Notes: generated by a model from the sequence alone, not told the origin. Counted from the first letter of the stretch, positions 9,977-19,006 are shown. The stretch: DNA of 64,000 bases from Myxococcus landrumus (GCF_017301635.1 NZ_CP071091.1:4104001-4168000), one strand, 5' to 3'. Made by a program: numbers and translations.

Positions 9977-10056
9977 GGTCGGGACAACGTGGGGGCGCGA
10001 ACCCCGCCAGGTCCGGAAGGAAGCAACGGTAGCGTACCACCGCGTGTGTCCCGGCC
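9977..10056 (+). ncRNA. ffs: Signal recognition particle RNA, small (4.5S) bacterial type
   Basis: The RNA guides ribosomes making membrane proteins to FtsY together with Ffh. The diagnostic domain IV segment CCAGGTCCGGAAGGAAGCA is present around 10007-10025. The ends pair as GGTCGGGACA (9977-9986) with TGTCCCGGCC (10047-10056), including one G-U. Total length of about 80 nt fits the short form lacking the Alu domain. It lies 35 nt after the last tRNA-Ser, probably on the same transcript. Confidence 0.92.
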
Positions 10057-10061
10057 GTTCT

Positions 10062-10096
10062 GAAGAGCCAGTCCTCGTTTCGGGGGCTGGCTCTTC
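10062..10096 (+). terminator. Hairpin ending the tRNA/SRP RNA transcript
   Basis: GAAGAGCCAG (10062-10071) and CTGGCTCTTC (10087-10096) form a perfect 10-bp stem just after the SRP RNA, followed by a short GCCTTTGC. It is well placed to end the stable-RNA transcript. Confidence 0.65.
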
Positions 10097-10174
10097 GCCT
10101 TTGCGGGCTACGGCAAGTCCGCTGGCGAACAGGGCGGGACCCGCCCGCCCTCCTCCCTGAAAGCCTGCGGGTTC

Positions 10175-11671
10175 TCAGTCGCGCACGAGCAGCGACTGAC
10201 GGCCGAAGCGCTCGACGGTGCGGAAGCCCGCCGCCTCGAGCTCTGGGAGCGTCCGGTCATCGATGGTGACGACCCGGTTGAAGCGACGCTCTCTCATGGC
10301 CACCTGGAAGGCCTCGTCGCGAGGCCAGTCGCAGGTGAGCCAGGGGATTTCCTTGCCCAGGTAGAAGAACCCACCGGCGCCCCAGAGTCCCTCGGCGACG
10401 ATGAGCACCCCCGTGGCGCCTTCTCTCCGGGTGGACGCGACGATGGCGCGGAACTCGTCCCCCCGAAGGTCAAAGGGCGGGAAGTAGACGGCGGAGGCCG
10501 CCCCGACGCCCAAGGCCACCGCGGACAGGCCCCAACGAAACTCCCGGCGAGCCCGCGTGGTGATGAAGGCAGCCACCACCGGTGCGGCGGCCAGCACGGC
10601 CAGCACCAACGCCGGGTAGAGGAAGCGCTCTTCCTTGTGCGGCGTTTTCAGGAGCGCGGCCAGATAGAGCGTCGCGCACGTCAGCGGCAGCGACACCTCC
10701 CACTCCCACTTCCGCTTCGCGGCAATGAGGGCCAGCGGCACCGCGCCCCAGGCCCAGACCGGCACGGCCGACAGCAAGGGCTTCAGGTAGAAGCGCGGAG
10801 GGTCTGCCCCGAAGCGCGCCGCCGCGTCACCGGACAGGACGTTGAAGCGGACGTAGGCGATGAAGGAGTGGAAGGGGCTGCCCCAGGTGAGGTGGTCCAG
10901 CAGGCCCAGGCCCGCGGCCACCACCAGTCCGCCCAGACACGTGAAGAGGACCATCCGCCAGCGTCGCATCGCCAAGAGCCACAGCAGCGCCGCGAGCACG
11001 AAGATGGCGGACGGATAGCGCGTGACCACCGCCAACCCCAGCGCCGCGCCGCCCAGGAGCCCCGCCCTCACCTCTCGCTCGCGCCGGTCCAGGGCCTCCA
11101 TGGCCACCAGGAGGAAGGACGTGGAGAAGGACTCCGACAGGGTGCGGCCCGCGAAGACGACGACGGGCCCATACAGCCCCACCAACATGACGGCCAGCCA
11201 GCCCCCCGCGCTCCCGGCCCGGCGAGCGGCGAAGCGGAACACGGCCCACAGGCTCCAGGCATGCAGGGCGAGCTGCGGCAGGGCCGTCAACGCGCGATAG
11301 CCCTGCGGGTCGGTGATGCCCAGCCAGGAGGCCAGCTTGAGGAAGCCGGCCAGGACGCCAGGTACAGCCCAGTTGCGAATGCCATCGCGCCACTCCCACG
11401 CCAGCACGCCGTAGCCGTGGACGCGCCAGTAGGCGGGCTCCAGGGCCTGATACACCTCATCGGGGTGGATGCGGCCCAGTTGCAGGACGGCCACCACCGC
11501 GGGCAGGAGCGCCACGACGACAAGGCTCCAGACCGCGGCGACAGAGCGCTTTCGAGTCACGGCGGGCCCCGGGTCATCGGGGAGCCTGGAGGGAGTCGAG
11601 TCGGCGCTGGGGAGGGCGGGTGTGGAGGCTGACACAGGTGCCGGCGACTCTCCCTTGGCGGAAGTCCCCAC
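10175..11671 (-). CDS. GT22-like (ALG9/PIG-B type) polytopic mannosyltransferase
   Basis: Integral membrane protein of 498 residues with about ten hydrophobic segments, starting GTG at 11671. After a disordered Ser/Pro-rich N-terminus of about 40 residues, the first helix leads to HPDEVYQALEPA, the lumenal Asp-Glu motif of GT-C enzymes. A later loop carries TPHKEERFLYPA, the HKEERF signature of glycosyltransferase family 22 (ALG9, ALG12, PIG-B). Family members transfer sugars from polyprenyl-phosphate donors on the outer face of the membrane. The acceptor here is unknown. It is divergent from the neighbouring FAD enzyme with 69 nt between them, and it interrupts the otherwise conserved SRP RNA-dnaX neighbourhood. 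Confidence 0.82.
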   Translation of the reverse strand: MGTSAKGESPAPVSASTPALPSADSTPSRLPDDPGPAVTRKRSVAAVWSLVVVALLPAVVAVLQLGRIHPDEVYQALEPAYWRVHGYGVLAWEWRDGIRNWAVPGVLAGFLKLASWLGITDPQGYRALTALPQLALHAWSLWAVFRFAARRAGSAGGWLAVMLVGLYGPVVVFAGRTLSESFSTSFLLVAMEALDRREREVRAGLLGGAALGLAVVTRYPSAIFVLAALLWLLAMRRWRMVLFTCLGGLVVAAGLGLLDHLTWGSPFHSFIAYVRFNVLSGDAAARFGADPPRFYLKPLLSAVPVWAWGAVPLALIAAKRKWEWEVSLPLTCATLYLAALLKTPHKEERFLYPALVLAVLAAAPVVAAFITTRARREFRWGLSAVALGVGAASAVYFPPFDLRGDEFRAIVASTRREGATGVLIVAEGLWGAGGFFYLGKEIPWLTCDWPRDEAFQVAMRERRFNRVVTIDDRTLPELEAAGFRTVERFGRQSLLVRD

Positions 11672-11740
11672 GCAAGACAGGTGACGTTTGTCCGCCAGGC
11701 CCTCGCTCGGCTAGGAACACGGTTCCCCGAGGAGGAAGAC

Positions 11741-13279
11741 ATGCCCGACGTCATCGTGGTGGGAGCAGGACACAACGGACTTGTGACAGCGGCGATGCTG
11801 GCGCGGCGAGGCCTTTCCGTCACCGTCCTGGAGGAGAAGGACGTCATCGGTGGCGCGTGCCGCACGGAGTATCCGTTCAAGAGCGCGCCGGGGCTCGGCG
11901 TATCCACGGGCGCGTACCTGCTGGGCCTCATGCCGCCGGAGCTCCTTCGCGAGCTGGAGCTGGACCTTCCGCTCAAGCGCAGGGACCCGCACTACTTCCT
12001 CCCCACGTTCGACAAGCGCTACCTGCTGTTCGGCTCGGACGAGAAGGACCTCCAGCGCCAGTTCGTGGAGTTCTTCTCGCAGCAGGACTGGGAGGCCAAC
12101 CAGGCGATGAACGCGGAGCTGGGCGCGCTGCGCGACGACCTGGCCCCCGCCTGGCTCAAGCCGCCGCTCTCGCTGGAGGAGACGGCCGAGCGCTACATCC
12201 GCCCTGCCCTGCGCCAACACTTCATCCGTCTCTGCCGAGGCTCCGCGCGCCAGTACCTGGAGCGCTTCAACTTCAAGTCAGACCTGGTGAAGGCGATGTA
12301 CGCGGTGACGGACGCCTTCTCCGGCCTCGATGGTGGCTATGACACGCCGGGCACGGGGATGAACCTGCTCGTCCACAACATGTGCCGGCTGCCGGGCAGC
12401 GGTGGCACGTGGATGATTGTGGGCGGCGGCATGGGCACCGTCACGCAGTCCATCGCCAACGTCGCGCGCAAGTACGGCGCCACCATCCGCACCGGCGCGA
12501 AGGTGACGTCCGTCCGCGTGGACCAGGGCGTGGTGAAGGGCGTCGTGCTGGAGAACGGCGAGGAGCTGAAGGCCAACGTCGTCGTGTCCAACGGCGACCC
12601 GTTCCGCACGCTGAAGCTGGTGGACTCCAGCGTCCTTCCCACGGACTACCGCGCGAAGGTGAACGCGATGGCCGTGCCGGGCACCACCCTCAAGGTGAAT
12701 CTCTGCCTGAAGAACCTGCCCACCTTCACGTGTCTGCCCGAGGACCGCGGCCAGTTCGGCCCCACCATCCACCTGTTGCCGCAGGAGGAGGACGTGCTGG
12801 GCGCGCTCGAGCGCTCCTACCGGGACACGCATGCGGGCAAGCTGTCCGAGTTCCCCTCCATCGAGTGGTACATCCACACCACGGTGGACCCGTCGCTGCG
12901 CGACAAGGAAGGCCACCACAACTCCGCGCTCTTCGTGGAGTGGGTGCCCTACAAGCTCGAGGGCACGACGTGGGAGAAGGAGGAGTCGCGCTACGTCCAG
13001 CACCTCCTGTCCATCTGCGACCGCTTCGCGCCGGGCACCAGCGACCAGGTCCAGGAGTACTTCGCCCTCACGCCTCCCAAAATCGAGAGCCACTTCGGCA
13101 TCACCGGCGGCCACATCCATCATGTGGACAACAAGCTGGGCTTCACCGACCGGTTGCCCTACGAGACGCCGGTGCAGGGGCTCTACTTCTGCAGCGCGGG
13201 CTGCCATCCGGCCGGCAGTGTCATCGGCGCGGCAGGACACAACGCGGCGGGCGTCGTGCTCCAGGCTCTCGGACGCTGA
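11741..13279 (+). CDS. Phytoene-desaturase-like FAD oxidoreductase
   Basis: Flavoprotein of 512 residues of the CrtI/retinol-saturase-like family. The N-terminal FAD motif reads VIVVGAGHNGLVTAAMLARRG, then LEEKDVIGGACRTE, and the C-terminus closes with the family pattern YFCSAGCHPAGSVIGAAGHN. The ATG at 11741 was chosen because a perfect GAGGAGGAAG ribosome site ends 1 nt before it and it places the FAD motif at residue 3. Such enzymes desaturate or saturate isoprenoid or polyene chains. No carotenoid cluster is adjacent, so the substrate is unknown. It ends 69 nt before dnaX. Confidence 0.88.
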   Translation: MPDVIVVGAGHNGLVTAAMLARRGLSVTVLEEKDVIGGACRTEYPFKSAPGLGVSTGAYLLGLMPPELLRELELDLPLKRRDPHYFLPTFDKRYLLFGSDEKDLQRQFVEFFSQQDWEANQAMNAELGALRDDLAPAWLKPPLSLEETAERYIRPALRQHFIRLCRGSARQYLERFNFKSDLVKAMYAVTDAFSGLDGGYDTPGTGMNLLVHNMCRLPGSGGTWMIVGGGMGTVTQSIANVARKYGATIRTGAKVTSVRVDQGVVKGVVLENGEELKANVVVSNGDPFRTLKLVDSSVLPTDYRAKVNAMAVPGTTLKVNLCLKNLPTFTCLPEDRGQFGPTIHLLPQEEDVLGALERSYRDTHAGKLSEFPSIEWYIHTTVDPSLRDKEGHHNSALFVEWVPYKLEGTTWEKEESRYVQHLLSICDRFAPGTSDQVQEYFALTPPKIESHFGITGGHIHHVDNKLGFTDRLPYETPVQGLYFCSAGCHPAGSVIGAAGHNAAGVVLQALGR

Positions 13280-13348
13280 GTGGAACCCACCTGTAGCGGC
13301 GGCAACGACATGGATCCTTCCCGCCGCCGTGTTTAGATGACGCCCCCC

Positions 13349-14563
13349 ATGAGCTACCTCGTCCTCGCGCGCAAATGGCGCCCGCAGAAGTTCGATGACA
13401 TGACCGGACAGGAGCACGTGGTCCGGACCATCGCGAACGCCATCAAGATGGACCGGGTCGCTCATGCGTACCTGTTCTGCGGCCCTCGTGGCGTGGGCAA
13501 GACGACGGCCGCCCGTCTGCTCGCCAAGGCCCTCAATTGTGAGAAGGGCCCCACGGCCACGCCTTGCGGAGAGTGCAAGGCGTGTACGGAAATCGCCGCC
13601 GGCACCAGCGTCGACGTCGCGGAGATCGACGGTGCCTCCAACAACGGCGTGGAGAACGTCCGCGAGATTCGCGAGAACGCGAAGTACCTGCCGCAGCGAG
13701 ACCGGCACAAGATCTACATCATCGACGAGGTCCACATGCTGTCGGGGGCGGCGTTCAACGCGCTGCTCAAGACGCTGGAGGAGCCACCCGGTCACGTGAA
13801 GTTCATCTTCGCGACGACCGAGGCCCACAAGCTCCCGGACACCATCCTCTCGCGTTGCCAGCGCCACAACTTCCGCCGCATCTCCGCGGCGCGGATGCTC
13901 CAGCGGCTCCAGGAGATCTGCAAGGCGGAGGGCGCGGGCATCTCGGACCGCTCCCTGTCGCTCGTCGTTCGCCAGTCCGAAGGCGGCATGCGCGACGCGC
14001 TGAGCCTGCTGGACCAGGTGCTCGCCTCGTGCGGCGCCAACCCGACGGACGAAGAAGTCGCCGAGGCCCTGGGCGCCATCGACCGCACGATGGTGCAGGA
14101 CTTCGCCGAGGCCCTCGTCCACAAGGACGCCAAGCGCATCCTGGGACGCGTGGAGGAGGTCTTCAATCGCGGCCTCGACCTGAAGCGGCTCGCCGAGGAA
14201 CTGGCGATGCAGCTGCGCCACCTCTTCGTTACCAAGACGCTGGGCGAAGCCCCCGCCGAGCTGGCCGAGTCCGAGCAGAAGGCACTCGTGGCGCTGGCCA
14301 AGGAGGCGGAGAGCGCGCAGCTCACGCGGCTCTTCGACATCGTGCACGGCTCCGTGTGGGACGTATCCCGCGCGGCCCAGCCGAGGCTCGCGCTGGAGAT
14401 GGCGCTGTTGAAGGCCATCCAGTTGTCGCCGGGCGGCTCCATTCCGGAGCTGCTCGCGCGGGTGGACCGGCTCGCGGCCGGACTGCCCCAAGGCGAAGGT
14501 TCCGCCAAGGCCAATGCTGGAGCGCCAGGAGGTCGCTCCAGCTCCACGAACTTTCGCGCCTGA
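13349..14563 (+). CDS. dnaX: DNA polymerase III gamma/tau subunit, ATPase part (gamma-like frame)
   Basis: Clamp-loader motor that opens the beta sliding clamp. The ATG at 13349 starts MSYLVLARKWRPQ, the near-universal DnaX opening; an ATG 12 nt upstream is also in frame. Walker A is GPRGVGKTT near residues 41-49, the four-Cys zinc module (C60, then CGECKAC) follows, then Walker B IIDEVHML, and the arginine finger in SRCQRHNF. Domains I-III end near residue 370, and this frame then stops at 14563 after a short unrelated tail. The expected proline-rich linker and tau-specific C-terminal domain continue in another frame (14514-16073), so full-length tau requires a +1 shift or a sequence correction. 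Confidence 0.93.
   Translation: MSYLVLARKWRPQKFDDMTGQEHVVRTIANAIKMDRVAHAYLFCGPRGVGKTTAARLLAKALNCEKGPTATPCGECKACTEIAAGTSVDVAEIDGASNNGVENVREIRENAKYLPQRDRHKIYIIDEVHMLSGAAFNALLKTLEEPPGHVKFIFATTEAHKLPDTILSRCQRHNFRRISAARMLQRLQEICKAEGAGISDRSLSLVVRQSEGGMRDALSLLDQVLASCGANPTDEEVAEALGAIDRTMVQDFAEALVHKDAKRILGRVEEVFNRGLDLKRLAEELAMQLRHLFVTKTLGEAPAELAESEQKALVALAKEAESAQLTRLFDIVHGSVWDVSRAAQPRLALEMALLKAIQLSPGGSIPELLARVDRLAAGLPQGEGSAKANAGAPGGRSSSTNFRA
14483..14491 (+). other. dnaX: Candidate +1 frameshift site in dnaX (CTG CCC CAA, run of four C)
   Basis: The upstream frame reads CTG CCC CAA GGC, while the tau frame reads CCC AAG GCG AAG after skipping one C. The downstream frame is open from 14412, so the shift must occur between 14412 and 14563. 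The CCCC at 14486-14489 is the best slippery run there. It could be programmed +1 slippage, a real mutation, or an extra C from sequencing. Confidence 0.5.
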
Positions 14564-16073
14564 GCCGCGACAGGCTCCACCACCGCCGACGCCTCGCCCC
14601 TGGGAGACTCGAAGCCATCCCGCACCGGCCACGGTGAACGTGGGCAGTGTGCCCGTCGTACCGCCGCCATCGGTCCCTGAGTCCTCGGCGGCCACGCAGG
14701 AGCCACGCCCTGTTGGCGCGACCGCTCGCCCAGCAGCCGCCGAGCCCACGCCAGGTGCTGTGCCGCCCGTCGCGCAAGAGGTCCCGCGCGACATCGCGCC
14801 CCCTCGGTACGACGATTCCGAGTACGTGCCCGAGCCCCCGGCGGACATCGAGCTGCCGCGACATGATGCGGGTGGCGCGACACAGCCGGGCGCATTCGAT
14901 GCGCGGGCCGACCACGGCGGCGCGTTCTCCGCCCCCTTCGCCAGCGCCTCGATGCAACCCGGGGCGCAGAATGGACACGGTCCAGGCCTTGCGCCTTCAC
15001 CGGGTTCAGCCATGCCTCGGAACCTCGAGAGCCCTGCCGCCCAGGCCGCTCCTGTTGCGTGGAGTCCGCCCGCGCCTTCCATGGCCGGTGTGCCTGCGTC
15101 GGGTGCTCGCCCCGCGCCGCAGTCGCGTCCCTCGGGAGGAATGGAGGCTCCGTACTCGGCGGAGAATCCGTTGCCATCGGGGCCCGTCCTGGAGGGCCTG
15201 CCCGCCTCGGCGGCTCGCCCCTTGTCGTTCCTGCGCAAGGGTCCTCCCTCCGCACCCATGGGACCGGGTCCCTCGGCGCCTGCACCCGCGCCCTCCGCAC
15301 CACCGCCCTCCGTGGGACCTTCCGGCTCACACGCCGGAGCCACTCCGCTCTCTCGCACCACCGAGCCCGCGCCCACCGTCCGCGTCATCAACGTCCGCAA
15401 GCCGGAGGCGCCAGCGGGTCCGCCCGAGCCCCCTCCCTACGACGATGAGGAGTCGCGCTTCTATCCGGAGGAGGCCTCCCCTGGCGGCTGCGCGTCCGGC
15501 GAGTGCATCCCCGAGCCCGCGGCCGCCGCCGAGCCGGAGCCCGAGCCGCCGCCGCCCCCCGTCGCGCCCACCCCGCTGCCTCGCGGGCGAGACAACCCCA
15601 ACCTGCCGCTGATCGAGCGCTGGCGCGCCGCGGTGGAGACGGTGAAGGGGACTTCGCTGCGGCATGGCACCGCGCTCGCCAACGGGCGGCTCATGTCGAT
15701 GAAGGCCGGGGAAATCATCCTCGGCTTCCTGCCCACCGCGGGCCTGCACCGCATGACGGTGAGCGCCGTCGCGGGCAAGGCCACCATCGACAAGCTCCTC
15801 GCCGAGCACTTCGGCCGTCCGGTGAAGCTGTCCTTCCAGGACGTCTCCGCCGACGACAACCGGGCCGCTCCCAGCCTCGCCGAGCGCGATGCCCACAGCC
15901 GCGCCACCCACGAGAAGAACACCGAGAGCAAGGTGCGAAACCACGCCGCGATTCGCACCGTGCTCCTGGTCCTGGGGGGCGAGGTCGAGCACATCCAGAT
16001 CTACGAGCCCGAGCGCCCCTCCGCCGCCTCGCCCTCCGACACTCCAATCGAAGCCCCGGACGACAGCGCCTGA
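14514..16073 (+). CDS. dnaX: DnaX tau-specific linker and C-terminal domain, in a +1 frame
   Basis: A 519-codon open frame overlapping the end of the DnaX ATPase frame by 50 nt. About 330 residues are a Pro/Ala/Ser-rich linker, typical of tau domain IV. The last about 140 residues are folded: LIERWRAAVETVKGTSLRHG, then a stretch ending LLAEHFGRPVKLSF. This matches the position and style of the tau C-terminal domain, which binds polymerase alpha and DnaB helicase. The ATG at 14514 has no ribosome site and sits inside the overlap, so independent initiation is unlikely. I read it as the tau half reached by frameshift, or as part of one gene with a 1-nt sequencing error. It ends 91 nt before ybaB. 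Confidence 0.75.
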   Translation: MLERQEVAPAPRTFAPEPRQAPPPPTPRPWETRSHPAPATVNVGSVPVVPPPSVPESSAATQEPRPVGATARPAAAEPTPGAVPPVAQEVPRDIAPPRYDDSEYVPEPPADIELPRHDAGGATQPGAFDARADHGGAFSAPFASASMQPGAQNGHGPGLAPSPGSAMPRNLESPAAQAAPVAWSPPAPSMAGVPASGARPAPQSRPSGGMEAPYSAENPLPSGPVLEGLPASAARPLSFLRKGPPSAPMGPGPSAPAPAPSAPPPSVGPSGSHAGATPLSRTTEPAPTVRVINVRKPEAPAGPPEPPPYDDEESRFYPEEASPGGCASGECIPEPAAAAEPEPEPPPPPVAPTPLPRGRDNPNLPLIERWRAAVETVKGTSLRHGTALANGRLMSMKAGEIILGFLPTAGLHRMTVSAVAGKATIDKLLAEHFGRPVKLSFQDVSADDNRAAPSLAERDAHSRATHEKNTESKVRNHAAIRTVLLVLGGEVEHIQIYEPERPSAASPSDTPIEAPDDSA

Positions 16074-16164
16074 CAATGGGCGCGCGCAACGGTAGGGTGC
16101 GCGCCTTACTCCACGCCCGAGCGGCTCCCACCAGGTGCCGCTCCCCCGAGTACCGAGGAAGCAC

Positions 16165-16482
16165 ATGCCCGGCGTCGACCTGAATTACTTCATCCGGCAG
16201 GCGAACAAGCTGACGGAGAAGATTGAAGAGCGGAAGCAGCAGTTGGCCGAGGAGACCGTCGAAGCGAAGTCCGGCGAGGGTCTCGTCACCGTCGTGGTCA
16301 ACGGCATCCAGGAGGTTCGCAGCGTCAAGATCGACAAGTCGGCCATCGACCCGAACGACACGTCGATGCTCGAGGACCTCATCACGGCCGCGGTGAACAA
16401 CGCCCTGGCGGCCAGCCGTCAGCACATGCAGCGCGAGCTGGCGAAAATCTCGGGCGGCATCAAGATCCCCGGCATTACCTGA
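16165..16482 (+). CDS. ybaB: YbaB/EbfC family nucleoid-associated protein
   Basis: Small DNA-binding protein of 105 residues of the YbaB/EbfC family, which forms tweezer-like dimers on DNA and is almost always encoded between dnaX and recR. The start at 16165 (MPGVDLNYFIRQANKL) has GAGGAA four nt upstream; a longer in-frame start at 16135 lacks this. The family core is visible: a helical first third, the strand VTVVVNGIQEVRSVKID, and the C-terminal amphipathic helix. recR begins 6 nt after its stop, so the two are translationally linked. Confidence 0.92.
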   Translation: MPGVDLNYFIRQANKLTEKIEERKQQLAEETVEAKSGEGLVTVVVNGIQEVRSVKIDKSAIDPNDTSMLEDLITAAVNNALAASRQHMQRELAKISGGIKIPGIT

Positions 16483-16488
16483 TACCGG

Positions 16489-17082
16489 ATGACTCCCGAT
16501 CCGCTGAACCGCCTTGTCGCCCAGCTCGCGAAGCTGCCGGGCATCGGCGAGAAGACTGCCCAGCGCCTGGCGTTCCACATCCTGCGGGCGCCCGGCGAAT
16601 ACGCCGCCGAGCTCTCGCAGGCCATCCGCGAGGTGAAGGAGAAGGTGCACCTGTGCGTGCGCTGCTTCTCCCTCACGGACACGGAGACGTGTGGCTTCTG
16701 CCGGGACCACCGCCGCGATGAGCGCGTGCTGTGCGTGGTGGAGACCTTCGCGGACCTGATGGCGCTGGAACGAACGCGCGAGTTCAAGGGCCGCTACCAC
16801 GTCCTGCACGGCGTGCTGTCGCCGCTGGAGGGCGTGGGCCCGGAGCAGCTTCGCATCAAGGAGTTGCTCGAGCGCCTCAACGACAGCCGGGTGGAGGAGC
16901 TCATCCTCGCCACCAACCCGGACATCGAGGGCGAGGCCACGGCGCTCTACCTGACGCGCCTGCTCAAGCCCATGGGGCTGCGTGTCACGCGCATCGCACA
17001 GGGCCTGCCCATGGGCGGGGACCTGGAGTTCGCGGACCAGGCCACACTCGCGAAGGCGCTGTCCGCCCGCCGCGACCTCTGA
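16489..17082 (+). CDS. recR: Recombination mediator protein RecR
   Basis: Protein of 197 residues that loads RecA onto gapped DNA with RecO and RecF. In order: helix-hairpin-helix LPGIGEKTAQRLAFHIL (residues about 16-32), the zinc module with Cys pairs CVRC and CGFC near 56-71, and the Toprim domain starting CVVETFADLMALE with NPDIEGEATALYL. The final segment RIAQGLPMGGDLEFADQAT is the family C-terminal signature. Length is normal. It is the last gene of the dnaX-ybaB-recR group and faces the convergent kinase gene. Confidence 0.96.
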   Translation: MTPDPLNRLVAQLAKLPGIGEKTAQRLAFHILRAPGEYAAELSQAIREVKEKVHLCVRCFSLTDTETCGFCRDHRRDERVLCVVETFADLMALERTREFKGRYHVLHGVLSPLEGVGPEQLRIKELLERLNDSRVEELILATNPDIEGEATALYLTRLLKPMGLRVTRIAQGLPMGGDLEFADQATLAKALSARRDL

Positions 17083-17091
17083 GACTCACTC

Positions 17092-17114
17092 GGCGCCGGG
17101 AATCCCCCGGCGCC
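17092..17114. terminator. Shared hairpin between convergent recR and kinase genes
   Basis: GGCGCCGGG (17092-17100) pairs perfectly with CCCGGCGCC (17106-17114). It reaches the stop codon of the kinase on the minus strand and lies 10 nt past the recR stop, so it can end both transcripts. No T-run follows. Confidence 0.55.
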
Positions 17115-19006
17115 TACTTCAACGTCCAGGCGAACGGGACGAGCACGTTGACCTCTTCGTCGCGATGCGCGGGGAAGCGCAGCCGCTCGGCTTCCGCCTC
17201 GACGCAGCGGCCGACCTTGGTGCCCGCCCACGGTCCCCCGACACTCGCTTGGACCTTGCCCGTGGAGGCAATGGAGAACTCCACCTGAATCTGCCCCTCG
17301 CTCGCGGGCAGCTCTTCCCGGTTGCGAGTGAAGCATGAAGAGATGCGCGAGCTCCCCTTCTGCACGACCCGTCGGATGTCGCCCATGCCCAACGTCACCC
17401 GCTTCTTCTGCGGGGTGGGCTTCAGCGACTTCACCTCATCGTCCTCGGTGCCCTTCTCCGGCACTGGAGCTTGCGCCACCACGGCATCCACGGGGGCCGT
17501 GTCTCCTCCCGTCACGGGTGGGTTCATCCCCGCCGCCGTCTCGGGGACAGAGCCGGCGGCGACCACCGGCTGTTCTGACGGAATCGCAGGCACCGGGTCC
17601 TGCGCGCGAACCTCTCCAGGCGGAGCGACTTCCACCGAGCCCGAGGAGACCAAAGGCGTTGCCACCGTGTCACGCATCGGCTCGGGAGCCGCGAACTTCC
17701 GATAGCCCACCAGTCCTCCACCCGCGAGCACCAACCCCGCCGCGAGTCCCACCACCATCGGACGCCAGCTTCGGGAACGCGCCGTCGTCAGCGGCTCGGG
17801 AGGTGGTGCATTCTCGGTGGCGGGGGTCTTCGGTACAGCAGGCACCAGCCCCGACGACGACGCGGGCGAGTGAGTGCCCCAGGCCTGCGCCGTGGGAGCC
17901 GTCTGCCCCGCGCCCAGCGAAGCCGGCGCCCCCACCACGTTCGTCCCCGCCTCCATCAACCCCGTGGCCTGCGTCACGACTCCCAGCGCCGCGGAGAGCG
18001 AGGCCAGCGTCGGAATGCGGGTGCGCTCCGTGAAGCGCTCATCTCCGAAGTGGCTGCGCAAGAACGGCCCCAGTTGCTGGGTGCCCGAGCCGCTGTAGTG
18101 CTCGCCGAGGAACGCCTCCAGGTCCTGCGCGAAGGCCTCCGCCGTGGCGTAGCGGTCATTCGCGAAGGGCGCCATGGCCTTGAGGACGATGGCCTCCAGT
18201 GCCTCGGGCAAATCGGTGCGCAGCTCGCGCGGACGCTTGAACTCGTTGTGCAGCAGCGCGTTGAGCACCGCGAGGTCATTCTCTCGCGAGAACGGCCGCA
18301 CGTGCGTGAGCGCCTCGTACAAGCTGACGCCGAGCGCGAAGATGTCCGCGCGCCGGTCCACCTCCTGTCCCCGGGCCTGCTCCGGGGCCATGTACATGTA
18401 CTTGCCCTTCACGACGCCGGTGCGCGTGTTGACGAGCCTCGACTCGGCCTTGGCGATGCCGAAGTCCAGCACCTTCACCTGCCCCTGGTACGTCAGGTAC
18501 AGGTTCGACGGGGAGATGTCGCGGTGCACGACGTTGAGTGGCTGCCCGCTCTCATTGGCGAACTCGTGTGCGTAGTGCAGCCCGCGCGCCGAATCGATGA
18601 GCACCCGCAGCACGATGGGGTACGGCAGGTACTGCCGCCTGCGCCCCGCCAGCCGCAGCGTCGTGGAGAAGTCCTCGCCCGCGAGGTACTCCATGCAGAT
18701 GTAGTAGCAGCCCTCGGTGAAGCCCAGCTCCTGAATCTGGATGATGTTCGGGTGCGCGAGCTTCGCGGCCAGGCGCGCCTCGTCCCGGAACATCTCCACG
18801 AAGTCGGGGATGTTGGACAGGTGCGGCAGCATCCGCTTGATGACGACGTTGCGCTCGAAGCCGTCGGCGCCCAGCAGCTTGGCCAGGAAGATTTCCGCCA
18901 TGCCGCCCTCGGCCAGCTTGCGCACGAGCACGTACGGGCCATAGGGCCGCAGAAGGGGCGGCGGAGCTTCCTCGGAGCCGTGTTGTGTTGACCGGGGGGG
19001 AACCAT
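17114..19006 (-). CDS. Membrane Ser/Thr protein kinase with AgmX/PglI-like C-terminal domain
   Basis: Hanks-type kinase of 630 residues. The kinase domain (about 22-290) has the Gly loop LAEGGMAEIF, catalytic Lys in NVVIKRM, HRDISPSN, DFG and APEQARG. The ISPSN variant in place of KPEN is frequent in myxobacterial kinases. A transmembrane helix near 460-480 (VVGLAAGLVLAGGGLVGY) is followed by a disordered Pro/Val-rich spacer and a periplasmic domain beginning GDIRRVVQKGSSRISSCFTR. This resembles the AgmX/PglI TonB-like C-terminus that also ends the GltG-like protein at 33.6 kb. The ATG at 19006 lies 2 nt past the FecR stop codon, so it is translated in an operon with the two upstream envelope genes. 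It could transmit envelope status to cytoplasmic phosphorylation. Confidence 0.9.
   Translation of the reverse strand: MVPPRSTQHGSEEAPPPLLRPYGPYVLVRKLAEGGMAEIFLAKLLGADGFERNVVIKRMLPHLSNIPDFVEMFRDEARLAAKLAHPNIIQIQELGFTEGCYYICMEYLAGEDFSTTLRLAGRRRQYLPYPIVLRVLIDSARGLHYAHEFANESGQPLNVVHRDISPSNLYLTYQGQVKVLDFGIAKAESRLVNTRTGVVKGKYMYMAPEQARGQEVDRRADIFALGVSLYEALTHVRPFSRENDLAVLNALLHNEFKRPRELRTDLPEALEAIVLKAMAPFANDRYATAEAFAQDLEAFLGEHYSGSGTQQLGPFLRSHFGDERFTERTRIPTLASLSAALGVVTQATGLMEAGTNVVGAPASLGAGQTAPTAQAWGTHSPASSSGLVPAVPKTPATENAPPPEPLTTARSRSWRPMVVGLAAGLVLAGGGLVGYRKFAAPEPMRDTVATPLVSSGSVEVAPPGEVRAQDPVPAIPSEQPVVAAGSVPETAAGMNPPVTGGDTAPVDAVVAQAPVPEKGTEDDEVKSLKPTPQKKRVTLGMGDIRRVVQKGSSRISSCFTRNREELPASEGQIQVEFSIASTGKVQASVGGPWAGTKVGRCVEAEAERLRFPAHRDEEVNVLVPFAWTLK

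Noticed and set aside
12278-15400. Very long minus-strand open frame opposite the flavoprotein and dnaX genes
   Set aside because: It is antisense to well-supported genes and is open only because of high GC at third positions. Its composition is Arg/Ala/Gly-rich without domains.
14514-16073. The dnaX +1 open frame as an independent gene
   Set aside because: No ribosome site before ATG 14514, no known protein starts this way, and the C-terminal domain matches the expected tau position.
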